DNA from: Clostridia bacterium
GTDB taxonomy: Bacteria > Bacillota > Clostridia > Peptostreptococcales > Anaerovoracaceae
DNA: 33,076 nucleotides
Reading direction: 5' to 3'
NCBI GenBank assembly: GCA_024689865.1
Contig: JAILDA010000014.1
Span: 1-33,076 of the forward strand
Positions 1 through 8,498 of this stretch are shown here, piece after piece; positions within the stretch are counted from its first letter, which is position 1, and each line of letters opens with the position of its first letter. The notes beneath the pieces were generated by a model, which did not search any database, had not been told where the DNA came from, and saw nothing but the letters and a program-made list of their open reading frames with translations. A program made the position numbers and the translations under genes.

Positions 1-1
1 C

Positions 2-1546
2 TACGGCTTGGGCAGCCCGGACGAATACAAAGGGCAGATGATATCGCTGCGCCCCGGCATGCAGAAGAGCCGCATGGACATCCTCCGCAGCCTGGTGGAC
101 ATACAGTACACCCGCAACGACATGGGCTTTGAGCGAGGCACATTCCGCGTCCGCGGAGACATCATAGACATCATCCCCGCGGGCATGGAGAACGCTATAC
201 GCGTGGAGCTTTTCGGGGACGAGATAGAATCCATAAAGGAACTTAACCAGCTTACCGGCGAAGTGATCGCCACACGCAGCCACGTTTCCATTTTCCCGGC
301 CAGCCACTATGTTACAAGCAAAGAACATATGGAGAGGGCCCTCGTAAGCATAGAAGAGGAGCTGGAGGACCGCCTTAAGTGGTTCAACGAGCGCGGCAGA
401 CTGCTGGAGGCTCAGCGCCTGGAGCAGCGCACGCGCTATGACCTGGAGATGCTCCGCGAGATAGGCATGTGCAAGGGCATAGAGAACTACTCGCGCCACC
501 TTATAGGCAACCCGCCGGGTGCCATGCCGTACACGCTTCTGGATTTCTTCCCCAAGGACTTCCTGATAATAATCGACGAGTCGCACGCCATGCTTCCGCA
601 GCTCAGGGCCATGGCCAACGGGGACCGCGCCCGCAAGGAGAGCCTTGTGGAGTACGGATTCCGCCTTCCCAGCGCTCTGGACAACAGGCCGCTTCGCTTC
701 GACGAGTTCGAAGGCAAGGTAAACCAGATAGTATACGTAAGCGCGACCCCGGCCGAGTACGAAAAGGAGAAAGCCGGCGGAATATCCGCGGAACAGGTGA
801 TAAGGCCCACGGGGCTTCTGGATCCGCCCATAGAGGTGGTCCCCACGGAGGGTCAGATAGACCATCTTATCGGGGAACTGCACAAGGAGATAGACAGGGG
901 ATACCGCGCGCTGGTCACCACTCTTACAAAGAAGATGGCGGAGAGCCTTACGGATTATCTTAAGAACGCGGGGCTTAAGGTCCGCTACATGCACTCGGAC
1001 GTGGATACCCTGGAGCGAAACGTAATAATACGAGATCTGCGCCTGGGGCGTTTCGACGTTCTGGTAGGCATCAACCTCCTGAGAGAGGGCCTGGATCTGC
1101 CGGAGGTTTCGCTGGTGGCGATACTGGACGCGGACAAGGAAGGGTTCCTGCGTACGGAAACGTCGCTCATCCAGACGGTAGGCAGGGCGTCCAGAAATGC
1201 GGACGGACGCGTAATAATGTACGCGGACAGCATCAGCAAGGCCATGAAGGCCGCGATTGACGAGACTGACAGACGCCGCAGCATACAGCAGGCGTATAAC
1301 GAAGAACACGGCATAACGCCGCAGACCATAAGAAAAGCCGTAAGGGACGTAATAGAAGTCACCACCAAGGTGGAGGCGGAAGTGGACGAATACGAGGGCA
1401 AGGATCTTCTGGAACTTACCAAGAAGGAGCTCTCCGAGTATGCGTCCAAACTGGAGAAAGAAATGCGCAAGGCTGCCGCGGACCTGCTGTTCGAAAGAGC
1501 GGCGGTGCTGCGCGACAGGCTGCTTGAAGTGAGGTCTAAGCTTTAA
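2..1546 (+). CDS. uvrB: Excinuclease ABC subunit B (UvrB), 5' end truncated by the window edge
   Basis: Frame continues from base 2 ([12 protein letters not shown]...). UvrB-like helicase motifs ([51 protein letters not shown]) and a C-terminal UVR-type domain. Confidence 0.97.
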   Translation, partial: YGLGSPDEYKGQMISLRPGMQKSRMDILRSLVDIQYTRNDMGFERGTFRVRGDIIDIIPAGMENAIRVELFGDEIESIKELNQLTGEVIATRSHVSIFPASHYVTSKEHMERALVSIEEELEDRLKWFNERGRLLEAQRLEQRTRYDLEMLREIGMCKGIENYSRHLIGNPPGAMPYTLLDFFPKDFLIIIDESHAMLPQLRAMANGDRARKESLVEYGFRLPSALDNRPLRFDEFEGKVNQIVYVSATPAEYEKEKAGGISAEQVIRPTGLLDPPIEVVPTEGQIDHLIGELHKEIDRGYRALVTTLTKKMAESLTDYLKNAGLKVRYMHSDVDTLERNVIIRDLRLGRFDVLVGINLLREGLDLPEVSLVAILDADKEGFLRTETSLIQTVGRASRNADGRVIMYADSISKAMKAAIDETDRRRSIQQAYNEEHGITPQTIRKAVRDVIEVTTKVEAEVDEYEGKDLLELTKKELSEYASKLEKEMRKAAADLLFERAAVLRDRLLEVRSKL

Positions 1547-2461
1547 ATGAACTGGTACGAAAAAACAAGACATAAACTGAGTCCGCAGACTGCGTCCATA
1601 ATAGGATGGGCAGGTTTTTCCGGGTCATTGATCATAGCCATCATAGTAATGGGCGCCGGTGCTGCGGACGGAATGACAAGGGAGACCGGCGGAGCAGTTC
1701 TTTTCATCGGTTTTCTGATAGCTGCAATTTTCGTGGCGTTCTGGTTCGCTTTCGGAAAGTGTTACGAGTGCGGCCGCATGCCAAGACCTTTCGAGACCTT
1801 CTGCGCAAACTGCGGAGCCAGACTGGACAAGAGCAAGGCTCAGATGGAAGCAGAGACTTCAAAAGAGCCGTCAGCGGGGCCTTCCGAAGCCCTTGCAGAA
1901 GCAGAGAAGAACGGCAGAGACCTTACGGAGACGACGGTCTCTTCCGAGACCATATTCGACGGCGTGGTGCTGCACGTCTTTAAAGATACCGTAAGCCTTC
2001 CGGACGGAAGAACGTCCACTCGGGAGTTCTTACGGCACCTCGGTGCAGTGTGCGTGGTGCCGGTAACGGCGGACGGCAAGATAGTGGTGGAGCGCCAGTA
2101 CCGCTACGCAGTAGGGCAGACCATGGTGGAGATACCCGCGGGCAAGCTGGACTACAAGGGTGAGGACCGCCTGGAGGCCGCCAAGAGAGAGCTGCGCGAA
2201 GAGACAGGCTACACGGCAGACCGCTGGACGGACCTGGGCACATATCTTACGGCGCCGGCCTTCAGCGACGAGAACATTAGCATGTACATGGCGGAAGGAC
2301 TCCACAAGGGCGACCAGGATCTGGACGACGACGAGTTCCTGGACGTTGTGGAGGTACCGCTGGAAGAGCTGGTAGCGGACGTCATGGCCGGCAGGATAAC
2401 GGACGCCAAGACGCAGACCGGCATACTGAAGGCGGCGGCGATCCTGAACGCCAGACTGTAA
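1547..2461 (+). CDS. Membrane-anchored zinc-ribbon Nudix hydrolase (ADP-ribose pyrophosphatase-like)
   Basis: Two N-terminal hydrophobic segments, a CYECGRMPRPFETFCANCG zinc ribbon, and a Nudix box GKLDYKGEDRLEAAKRELREETGY. The ATG directly follows the uvrB stop (TAAATG). Confidence 0.9.
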   Translation: MNWYEKTRHKLSPQTASIIGWAGFSGSLIIAIIVMGAGAADGMTRETGGAVLFIGFLIAAIFVAFWFAFGKCYECGRMPRPFETFCANCGARLDKSKAQMEAETSKEPSAGPSEALAEAEKNGRDLTETTVSSETIFDGVVLHVFKDTVSLPDGRTSTREFLRHLGAVCVVPVTADGKIVVERQYRYAVGQTMVEIPAGKLDYKGEDRLEAAKRELREETGYTADRWTDLGTYLTAPAFSDENISMYMAEGLHKGDQDLDDDEFLDVVEVPLEELVADVMAGRITDAKTQTGILKAAAILNARL

Positions 2462-2550
2462 GGCTGCCGCAGGATCCGGGGCTCTTGTCTGCGGGCGCTG
2501 TGCGGCGTCTGTGACCGGGCTTTCCGGCAAAAAATAATTTGTTTATTGCC

Positions 2551-2693
2551 GCGGCACACAGTCAGTGCGTCACGGACAATTGGGGAACCCGGTGCTCTGC
2601 GACTGGCAAGCCGGCAGCGCAGACAGAGCAGGAGCACCGCTGGGAGGGGCCCCATTAGCGGGAGCGTGTCCGCCAGCACTGACTGCGTGCCGC
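2551..2693. repeat. Long imperfect inverted repeat / structured element upstream of uvrA
   Basis: Outer arms gcggcacacagtcagtgc (2551-2568) and gcactgactgcgtgccgc (2676-2693) pair at 17 of 18 positions. Inner arms: cggaca/tgtccg, ggtgctc/gagcacc, ctgcg/cgcag. Confidence 0.75.
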
Positions 2694-2712
2694 TCCGTAA
2701 AGGAAATCATTA

Positions 2713-5559
2713 ATGCAAAAAGATCTGATCATCAAGGGCGCAAGGGCCCACAATCTTAAGAACCTGGACGTTACGATCCCGAGGGACAAGCTGGTCGTGA
2801 TCACTGGCCTGTCCGGCTCCGGCAAGAGCTCCCTGGCTTTCGACACCATCTACGCCGAAGGTCAGCGCCGCTACGTGGAGAGCCTGTCGGCATACGCCAG
2901 GCAGTTCCTGGGACAGGTGAGCAAGCCGGACGTAGACTCCATAGACGGCCTGTCGCCTGCCATCTCCATAGACCAGAAGACGACGTCCAAGAACCCCAGG
3001 TCCACCGTGGGCACAGTTACGGAAGTCTACGACTACCTGAGGCTTCTTTACGCACGCATAGGCGTGCCTCACTGCCCGGTCTGCGGCAGGGAGATAAGCA
3101 GCCAGAGCGTGGACCAGATAGCGGACCTTATAATGGCTCACGGCGAAGGCGCAAGGGTAACGATAATGGCTCCCGTCGTCCGCCAGAAGAAGGGCCAGCA
3201 CGAGAAGATCCTTGAGCGCATACAGCGCGAGGGCTTCGTACGCGTGCGCGTGGACGGCGAGATAAAGACGCTGGGCGAGGATGAGATAACGCTCAGCAAA
3301 ACATACAAGCACAGCATAGACATAGTGGTGGACCGCATAGTAATAAAGCCCGGCGCGGAAGGACGTCTTTCCGAGAGCGTGGAACTTGCGGTAAAGCACA
3401 GCGAGGGAGGCCTTGTCTGCGCGCTCATCCAGAGCGGCGAGGAAAAGGAAGAGCACCTGTTCTCCACCAGCCTTGCCTGTCCGGAGCACGGCATAAGCGT
3501 AGGCGAGCTGGAGCCGCGCAGTTTCTCGTTCAACTCCCCGTTCGGGGCCTGCCCGGTCTGCAACGGTCTGGGCTACATAGAGCGCATGGATCCGGACCTG
3601 ATAATCGACGACCAGAACCTTTCGCTGAATCAGGGGGCGCTCACCAAGGCGTTCGCCAGCATGGAATACTCCGGCTTCTACAAGCAGCTGATAGAAGCTC
3701 TGGCAGCCTATCACAAGCAGAGCATGAACACTCCGTACAAGGACCTGTCGGAGCCTTTCAAGCACGAGCTTTTATACGGCACGGACGGCAGAAAGCTGGA
3801 CTACGGCTACGTGCGCAGGGACGGTTCCATATCGCACAGGCACGACACGTTCGAAGGCGTAATACCCAACCTTATGCGCCGCCACGCCTACACCAATTCG
3901 GAGCTCATCCGCGACAAGCTGGAAGCCTACATGACCGTGGACGTCTGCGAAAAGTGCCACGGCAAAAAGCTTAAGGACGAGATCCTCGCCGTAACGGTAG
4001 GAGGCAAGAACATAATCGAATACACGGAGATGTCCGTGCGCGAGGCGCTGGCCTTTACGGAGGAACTGGAGCGCACATTAAGCCCGCGCGACATGTCCAT
4101 AGCGCGCCTTATCCTTAAGGAGATAAAGGCAAGGCTGGGGTTCCTGGCGGAAGTGGGCCTGGACTATCTTTCCATGAGCCGCGCGTCCGCTACGCTCTCC
4201 GGCGGAGAGAGCCAGCGCATAAGGCTCGCCACGCAGATAGGATCGTCGCTGGTAGGCGTAATGTACATACTGGACGAGCCGTCCATAGGCCTTCACCAGA
4301 AGGACAACGCCAAGCTGCTGCAGGCGCTCAGAAGCCTTGCGGACATAGGCAACACGGTCCTGGTGGTGGAGCACGACCAGGAGACCATGGAGGCAGCGGA
4401 CCAGATAATAGACATAGGTCCGGGCGCCGGCATCCACGGAGGAAAGCTGGTCGCACAGGGCAGCATAGAGGACATAAAGGCCTGCGGGGAGTCCATAACC
4501 GGACAGTACCTCTCTGGCAAGAAGAAGATAGAAGTACCCATCGGAAGACGCCCCGGCAACGGACGCTTCCTTACCGTAAAGGGTGCGCAGGAGAACAACC
4601 TTAAGGACATAGACGTGCGCATACCGCTTGGCGAGTTCGTATGCGTTACGGGCGTGTCCGGCTCCGGCAAGAGCAGCCTCATAAACGACATACTGTACAA
4701 GTCCCTGGCGCAGTCGCTCTACCGCGCCAAGGAAAGGCCCGGCAAGTGCAGAGGCATAGAAGGCCTGGAGTACATAGACAAAGTCATAAACATAGACCAG
4801 AGCCCCATAGGTCGCACACCCAGGAGCAACCCGGCCACTTACACGGGCGTGTTCACCAACATACGCCAGCTGTTCGCGCAGACCAACGACGCGAAGATGA
4901 GGGGCTTCGACCAGGGCCGCTTCAGTTTCAACGTAAAAGGCGGGCGTTGCGAGGCCTGCGGCGGAGATGGTATAATCAAGATAGAGATGAACTTCCTCCC
5001 GGACGTTTACATTCCGTGCGAGGTCTGCGGCGGAAAGCGCTACAACCGCGAGACCCTGGAGGTAAAGTACAAGGGGAAGAACATATACGACGTCCTTGAG
5101 ATGAGCGTGGACGAGGCGCTGGACTTCTTCGCCAGCCAGCCGGCCATAAACCGCTACATAGAGACGCTCCATCAGGTGGGCCTGGGCTACATCAAGCTGG
5201 GGCAGCCCAGCACGCAGCTTTCCGGAGGAGAGGCGCAGCGCATAAAGCTTGCGTCGGAACTCTCCAAGCGCAGTACCGGCAGAACGCTCTACATACTGGA
5301 CGAGCCCACTACCGGCCTTCATTTTGCGGACGTGGACAAGCTTGTGGACGTACTGCAGAGGCTCGTGGACGCGGGCAACACAGTGCTTGTAATAGAGCAC
5401 AACCTGGACGTAATAAAGTGCGCGGACCACATAATAGATCTTGGTCCGGACGGAGGCGAAAGGGGCGGCCTCATAATAGCGCAGGGCACCCCGGAACAGG
5501 TAGCCGAAGTCGAAGGTTCCTACACCGGTCAGTATCTTAAAAAGATCCTAAATAAATAA
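2713..5559 (+). CDS. uvrA: Excinuclease ABC subunit A (UvrA)
   Basis: Duplicated ABC ATPase ([51 protein letters not shown]), [12 protein letters not shown] and [12 protein letters not shown] signatures, zinc-finger Cys motifs. RBS-like aaaggaaa upstream. Confidence 0.98.
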   Translation: MQKDLIIKGARAHNLKNLDVTIPRDKLVVITGLSGSGKSSLAFDTIYAEGQRRYVESLSAYARQFLGQVSKPDVDSIDGLSPAISIDQKTTSKNPRSTVGTVTEVYDYLRLLYARIGVPHCPVCGREISSQSVDQIADLIMAHGEGARVTIMAPVVRQKKGQHEKILERIQREGFVRVRVDGEIKTLGEDEITLSKTYKHSIDIVVDRIVIKPGAEGRLSESVELAVKHSEGGLVCALIQSGEEKEEHLFSTSLACPEHGISVGELEPRSFSFNSPFGACPVCNGLGYIERMDPDLIIDDQNLSLNQGALTKAFASMEYSGFYKQLIEALAAYHKQSMNTPYKDLSEPFKHELLYGTDGRKLDYGYVRRDGSISHRHDTFEGVIPNLMRRHAYTNSELIRDKLEAYMTVDVCEKCHGKKLKDEILAVTVGGKNIIEYTEMSVREALAFTEELERTLSPRDMSIARLILKEIKARLGFLAEVGLDYLSMSRASATLSGGESQRIRLATQIGSSLVGVMYILDEPSIGLHQKDNAKLLQALRSLADIGNTVLVVEHDQETMEAADQIIDIGPGAGIHGGKLVAQGSIEDIKACGESITGQYLSGKKKIEVPIGRRPGNGRFLTVKGAQENNLKDIDVRIPLGEFVCVTGVSGSGKSSLINDILYKSLAQSLYRAKERPGKCRGIEGLEYIDKVINIDQSPIGRTPRSNPATYTGVFTNIRQLFAQTNDAKMRGFDQGRFSFNVKGGRCEACGGDGIIKIEMNFLPDVYIPCEVCGGKRYNRETLEVKYKGKNIYDVLEMSVDEALDFFASQPAINRYIETLHQVGLGYIKLGQPSTQLSGGEAQRIKLASELSKRSTGRTLYILDEPTTGLHFADVDKLVDVLQRLVDAGNTVLVIEHNLDVIKCADHIIDLGPDGGERGGLIIAQGTPEQVAEVEGSYTGQYLKKILNK

Positions 5560-5590
5560 CATAAAGCAGGTCGCTTCGGAGGGAAAAGCC

Positions 5591-7063
5591 ATGACCGAGA
5601 AAACGTTTTTAAGCAAGGACGGAAAGAGCACCATCCATTATTACGTATGGGAGCCTGCGGGCGAGCCCGTCGCCATTCTCCAGATAACCCACGGAATGGC
5701 GGAACACATGCTCAGGTACGAGCCGTTCGCGGAGTATCTTAACAGCTTCGGCATCCTGGTCTGCGGACACGACCACATAGGCCACGGACGCAGCGCGGCA
5801 CCGGAGGACTGGGGATATTTCGGAGAGCGCGACGGCTGGAAGATATTCGTTCAGGACGTTGAGCAGCTCCACCAGATCATGAAGGTACAGTACATGGATA
5901 CCCCGTACTTCCTGATGGGTCACTCCATGGGATCCTTCGTTGCAAGAGCATGGCTGGCGATGTACGGAACCGGCGTGGACGGAGCCATAATAATGGGTAC
6001 CGCCGGAGCCAATCCTGCGCTGGGCGTTGCGAAGTTCCTGGTAAAGACCATAAGGAATTCCAAGGGCAGCAGGCACATAAGCAAGCTCATAACCAATCTG
6101 GCGTTCGGATCCTACAACAAGAGGATAAAGCCTGCCAGGACTCCTTACGACTGGCTTACCAGAGACGGCGAGATAGTGGACAAGTACAACGCGGACCCGG
6201 CCTGCGGCTTTACCTTTACCGCCGCCGGATACGCGGACCTGTTCAACCTTATCGGATACATAAGCACGGAAAACTGGTACAAGCTTGTTCCCAAGAGTCT
6301 GCCCATACTTCTGGTAGCAGGCGCGGAAGACCCCGTAGGCGCTTACGGTGCAGGTCCGGCCGAAGTTGCCGAGGGCCTGGAGAACGCGGGCTGCAAGGAC
6401 GTTTCGCTCATCCTTTACGAAGGCATGCGCCACGAGATACTCAACGAGTTCGGCAAGGAAGCAGTCTACGAGGATCTTAAGAGATTCATCCTGGGCGAAG
6501 AGGCACTTGGCGCGGATGAAGACGAGGACGAGCCTGCGGAAGCCGTGGCTGCGGACATTGCAGAAAAGAAGCATTTCGACGCTGATCCTGAGGATATAAG
6601 GCCTGCGGCGGAAAAGGCAATGGACGATGCCGCGCAGCTTGATCACTCTTCTCCGGACATCAGCGGTGTTGAAAAGGCCGATGTGCCTCACAAGGGAATA
6701 AGAGGATTCGGATCCGAATTCAGCGAGGAACCTGCCGAAGATGCAGGTTCCAACGACGGCGAACTTAAGCTCAAGGCTGCGTTAAAGGATCTTATGGAAG
6801 AGCCTGCACTGGAAGTCGATGCTCCGGCTCAGGATAACAGACCTGCAAACGAGAAGGCGATGGATGCTGCTTCGGACTATCCTGATGCACCGGACCTTTC
6901 CGGCGTGGATAAGCAGGACGTACCGCACCGTGGCATCAGAAACGTATACGAGACTGTGGACGGACTGGCAGAAGGCGCTGCCGAAGCTGCTGAGACCGTT
7001 AAGGAAGAAGTCCGTAAGATCAGCGAGCAGGCCGAAGACCTGGCAGCAAAGTATAATGGTTAA
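5591..7063 (+). CDS. Alpha/beta-hydrolase (lysophospholipase/monoacylglycerol lipase-like) with an acidic, repeat-containing C-terminal extension
   Basis: ITHGMAEHMLRYEPFAEYL, GHDHIGHGRS, nucleophile elbow GHSMGS, late His in YEGMRHEILNE. About 180 residues of acidic tail. RBS ggaggg upstream. Confidence 0.9.
   Translation: MTEKTFLSKDGKSTIHYYVWEPAGEPVAILQITHGMAEHMLRYEPFAEYLNSFGILVCGHDHIGHGRSAAPEDWGYFGERDGWKIFVQDVEQLHQIMKVQYMDTPYFLMGHSMGSFVARAWLAMYGTGVDGAIIMGTAGANPALGVAKFLVKTIRNSKGSRHISKLITNLAFGSYNKRIKPARTPYDWLTRDGEIVDKYNADPACGFTFTAAGYADLFNLIGYISTENWYKLVPKSLPILLVAGAEDPVGAYGAGPAEVAEGLENAGCKDVSLILYEGMRHEILNEFGKEAVYEDLKRFILGEEALGADEDEDEPAEAVAADIAEKKHFDADPEDIRPAAEKAMDDAAQLDHSSPDISGVEKADVPHKGIRGFGSEFSEEPAEDAGSNDGELKLKAALKDLMEEPALEVDAPAQDNRPANEKAMDAASDYPDAPDLSGVDKQDVPHRGIRNVYETVDGLAEGAAEAAETVKEEVRKISEQAEDLAAKYNG
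6590..6703 (+). repeat. Copy 1 of a ~38-aa repeated motif in the hydrolase tail
   Basis: EDIRPAAEKAMDDAAQLDHSSPDISGVEKADVPHKGIR. Confidence 0.85.
6830..6940 (+). repeat. Copy 2 of a ~37-aa repeated motif in the hydrolase tail
   Basis: QDNRPANEKAMDAASDYPDAPDLSGVDKQDVPHRGIR; aligns with copy 1. Confidence 0.85.
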
Positions 7064-7724
7064 GCTGGGCAATTCCTGGGACGAAATACTAAAGGACGAG
7101 TTCCGAAAGGACTATTATCTTAAGCTGCGCGAATTCCTTAAGGAAGAATATTCCACGCGGACCATATACCCGGACATGCACAACATCTTCAACGCGCTTA
7201 AAAAGGCGTCGTACGAGGACGTTAAAGTGGTGATACTGGGGCAGGACCCCTACCACGAGCCGGGTCAGGCCCAGGGGCTGTGCTTTTCGGTTCCGGACGG
7301 TTTTCCGCTGCCGCCGTCGCTCAAGAACATCTATCAGGAGCTTGCGGAGGACCTGCGTGTAGTAAGGCGTTCCGGCAACCTGGAGGACTGGGCGGAGCAG
7401 GGCGTGCTGCTTCTGAATGCTGTCCTTACCGTAAGGCGCGGTCAGGCGGGATCGCACGCCGGAAAAGGCTGGGAGATCTTTACGGACCGTGTAATAGAAC
7501 TTCTCAACGAGCGCTCGGATCCTGTGGTGTTCCTGCTCTGGGGAGGCTATGCCAGGAAGAAAAAGGCCCTTATAACCAACCCGCGCCACTACGTGCTGGA
7601 GGCCGCTCATCCAAGCCCTCTGTCTGCCTATAACGGCTGGTTCGGATGCAGGCATTTCTCCCGCGCAAACGGCATTCTGGAGAGCCTCGGAAAGGCCCCG
7701 ATAGACTGGAAAGGGCGCGCCTGA
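7056..7724 (+). CDS. ung: Uracil-DNA glycosylase, family 1
   Basis: VVILGQDPYHEPGQAQGLCFSVP, GVLLLNAVLTVRRGQAGSH, AAHPSPLSAY. Proposed start ATG 7056 overlaps the end of the hydrolase gene by 8 bp; the tracked ORF starts too early. Confidence 0.96.
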   Translation: MVKLGNSWDEILKDEFRKDYYLKLREFLKEEYSTRTIYPDMHNIFNALKKASYEDVKVVILGQDPYHEPGQAQGLCFSVPDGFPLPPSLKNIYQELAEDLRVVRRSGNLEDWAEQGVLLLNAVLTVRRGQAGSHAGKGWEIFTDRVIELLNERSDPVVFLLWGGYARKKKALITNPRHYVLEAAHPSPLSAYNGWFGCRHFSRANGILESLGKAPIDWKGRA

Positions 7725-7766
7725 AGACTTCTGAAATTTGTTGAATAAATCAAATGTAACACCTGA

Positions 7767-7806
7767 GGAACGTTCGGCTCTTTGCGAACGTTCCGCACTT
7801 TTTTTG
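7767..7806 (+). terminator. Rho-independent terminator after ung
   Basis: Perfect 10-bp stem ggaacgttcg (7767-7776) / cgaacgttcc (7785-7794), then gcac and a T tract. Confidence 0.85.
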
Positions 7807-7842
7807 TGAAATCTTTGGGCACTTTGCTGAATAAACTTTCAC

Positions 7843-7870
7843 TTGAAATCTCAATGGTTTATAATATATC
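7843..7870 (+). promoter_or_regulatory. Candidate promoter for xpt
   Basis: TTGAAA (7843-7848), 16-nt spacer, TATATC (7865-7870); an overlapping TATAAT lies at 7860-7865. Confidence 0.4.
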
Positions 7871-7892
7871 TGTAAGATTTTTCGGAGGCGTC

Positions 7893-8465
7893 ATGCAGGA
7901 ATTAAAGGACAGGATCTTAAAGGACGGAAGGTGCCTGGGAACAGACATTCTTAAGGTGGATTCCTTCCTCAACCACCAGATAGACGTAGGGCTTACTGCC
8001 CGCATGGGACAGGAATTCGCAAGGCTCTTTTCGGGACTTGGGATCAACAAGGTCCTTACCATAGAGACCTCCGGAATACCTGCTGCGTACGCGGCGGCGC
8101 ATGCCATGGGAGATCTGCCTCTGGTGTTCGCCAAGAAGACTTCTCCCTCCACCATGGTGGACGGCGTGTACAGCGCCCCGGTAAAGTCCTTTACCAAGGG
8201 CACGGTAAGCAACGTGATCGTTTCCAGGCGCTACATAGGCCCCGGCGACGTGGTCCTTCTGATAGACGATTTCCTGGCTCACGGCGAGGCGGCCGGCGGT
8301 CTTTACGAGATCTGCAGGCAGGCTGGCGCGCAGTGCGCGGGTCTGGGCGCGGTAATAGAAAAGAAGTACCAGGGCGGTGCGGAGAAGCTCCGCGAAAAAG
8401 GCCTTAAGGTACAGTCTCTTGCGGTAATCACGTCCCTTAAGGACGGAAAAATAGAATTCGAATGA
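7893..8465 (+). CDS. xpt: Xanthine phosphoribosyltransferase
   Basis: LKVDSFLNHQIDVGL, VLTIETSGIPAAYAAA, PRPP-loop region VLLIDDFLAHGEAAGGL, AVIEKKYQGG. RBS ggagg at 7884-7888; start ATG 7893. Confidence 0.93.
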   Translation: MQELKDRILKDGRCLGTDILKVDSFLNHQIDVGLTARMGQEFARLFSGLGINKVLTIETSGIPAAYAAAHAMGDLPLVFAKKTSPSTMVDGVYSAPVKSFTKGTVSNVIVSRRYIGPGDVVLLIDDFLAHGEAAGGLYEICRQAGAQCAGLGAVIEKKYQGGAEKLREKGLKVQSLAVITSLKDGKIEFE

Positions 8466-8498
8466 TCGATTCTGAAGAAGAAAAGGAGAAACAGTAAA

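Noticed and set aside
2710-5430. Long antisense ORFs (351 and 450 aa) opposite uvrA
   Set aside because: Same compositional artefact; uvrA is unambiguous on the + strand.
6819-7055. Upstream extension of the ung ORF
   Set aside because: Out-of-frame overlap with the hydrolase tail; conserved Ung sequence begins at the ATG at 7056.
7767-7794. Possible PurR box (CCGAAC/GTTCGG-like) upstream of xpt
   Set aside because: The sequence lies in a perfect stem followed by a T tract and the AT-rich flanks of a PurBox are absent; a terminator is the simpler explanation.
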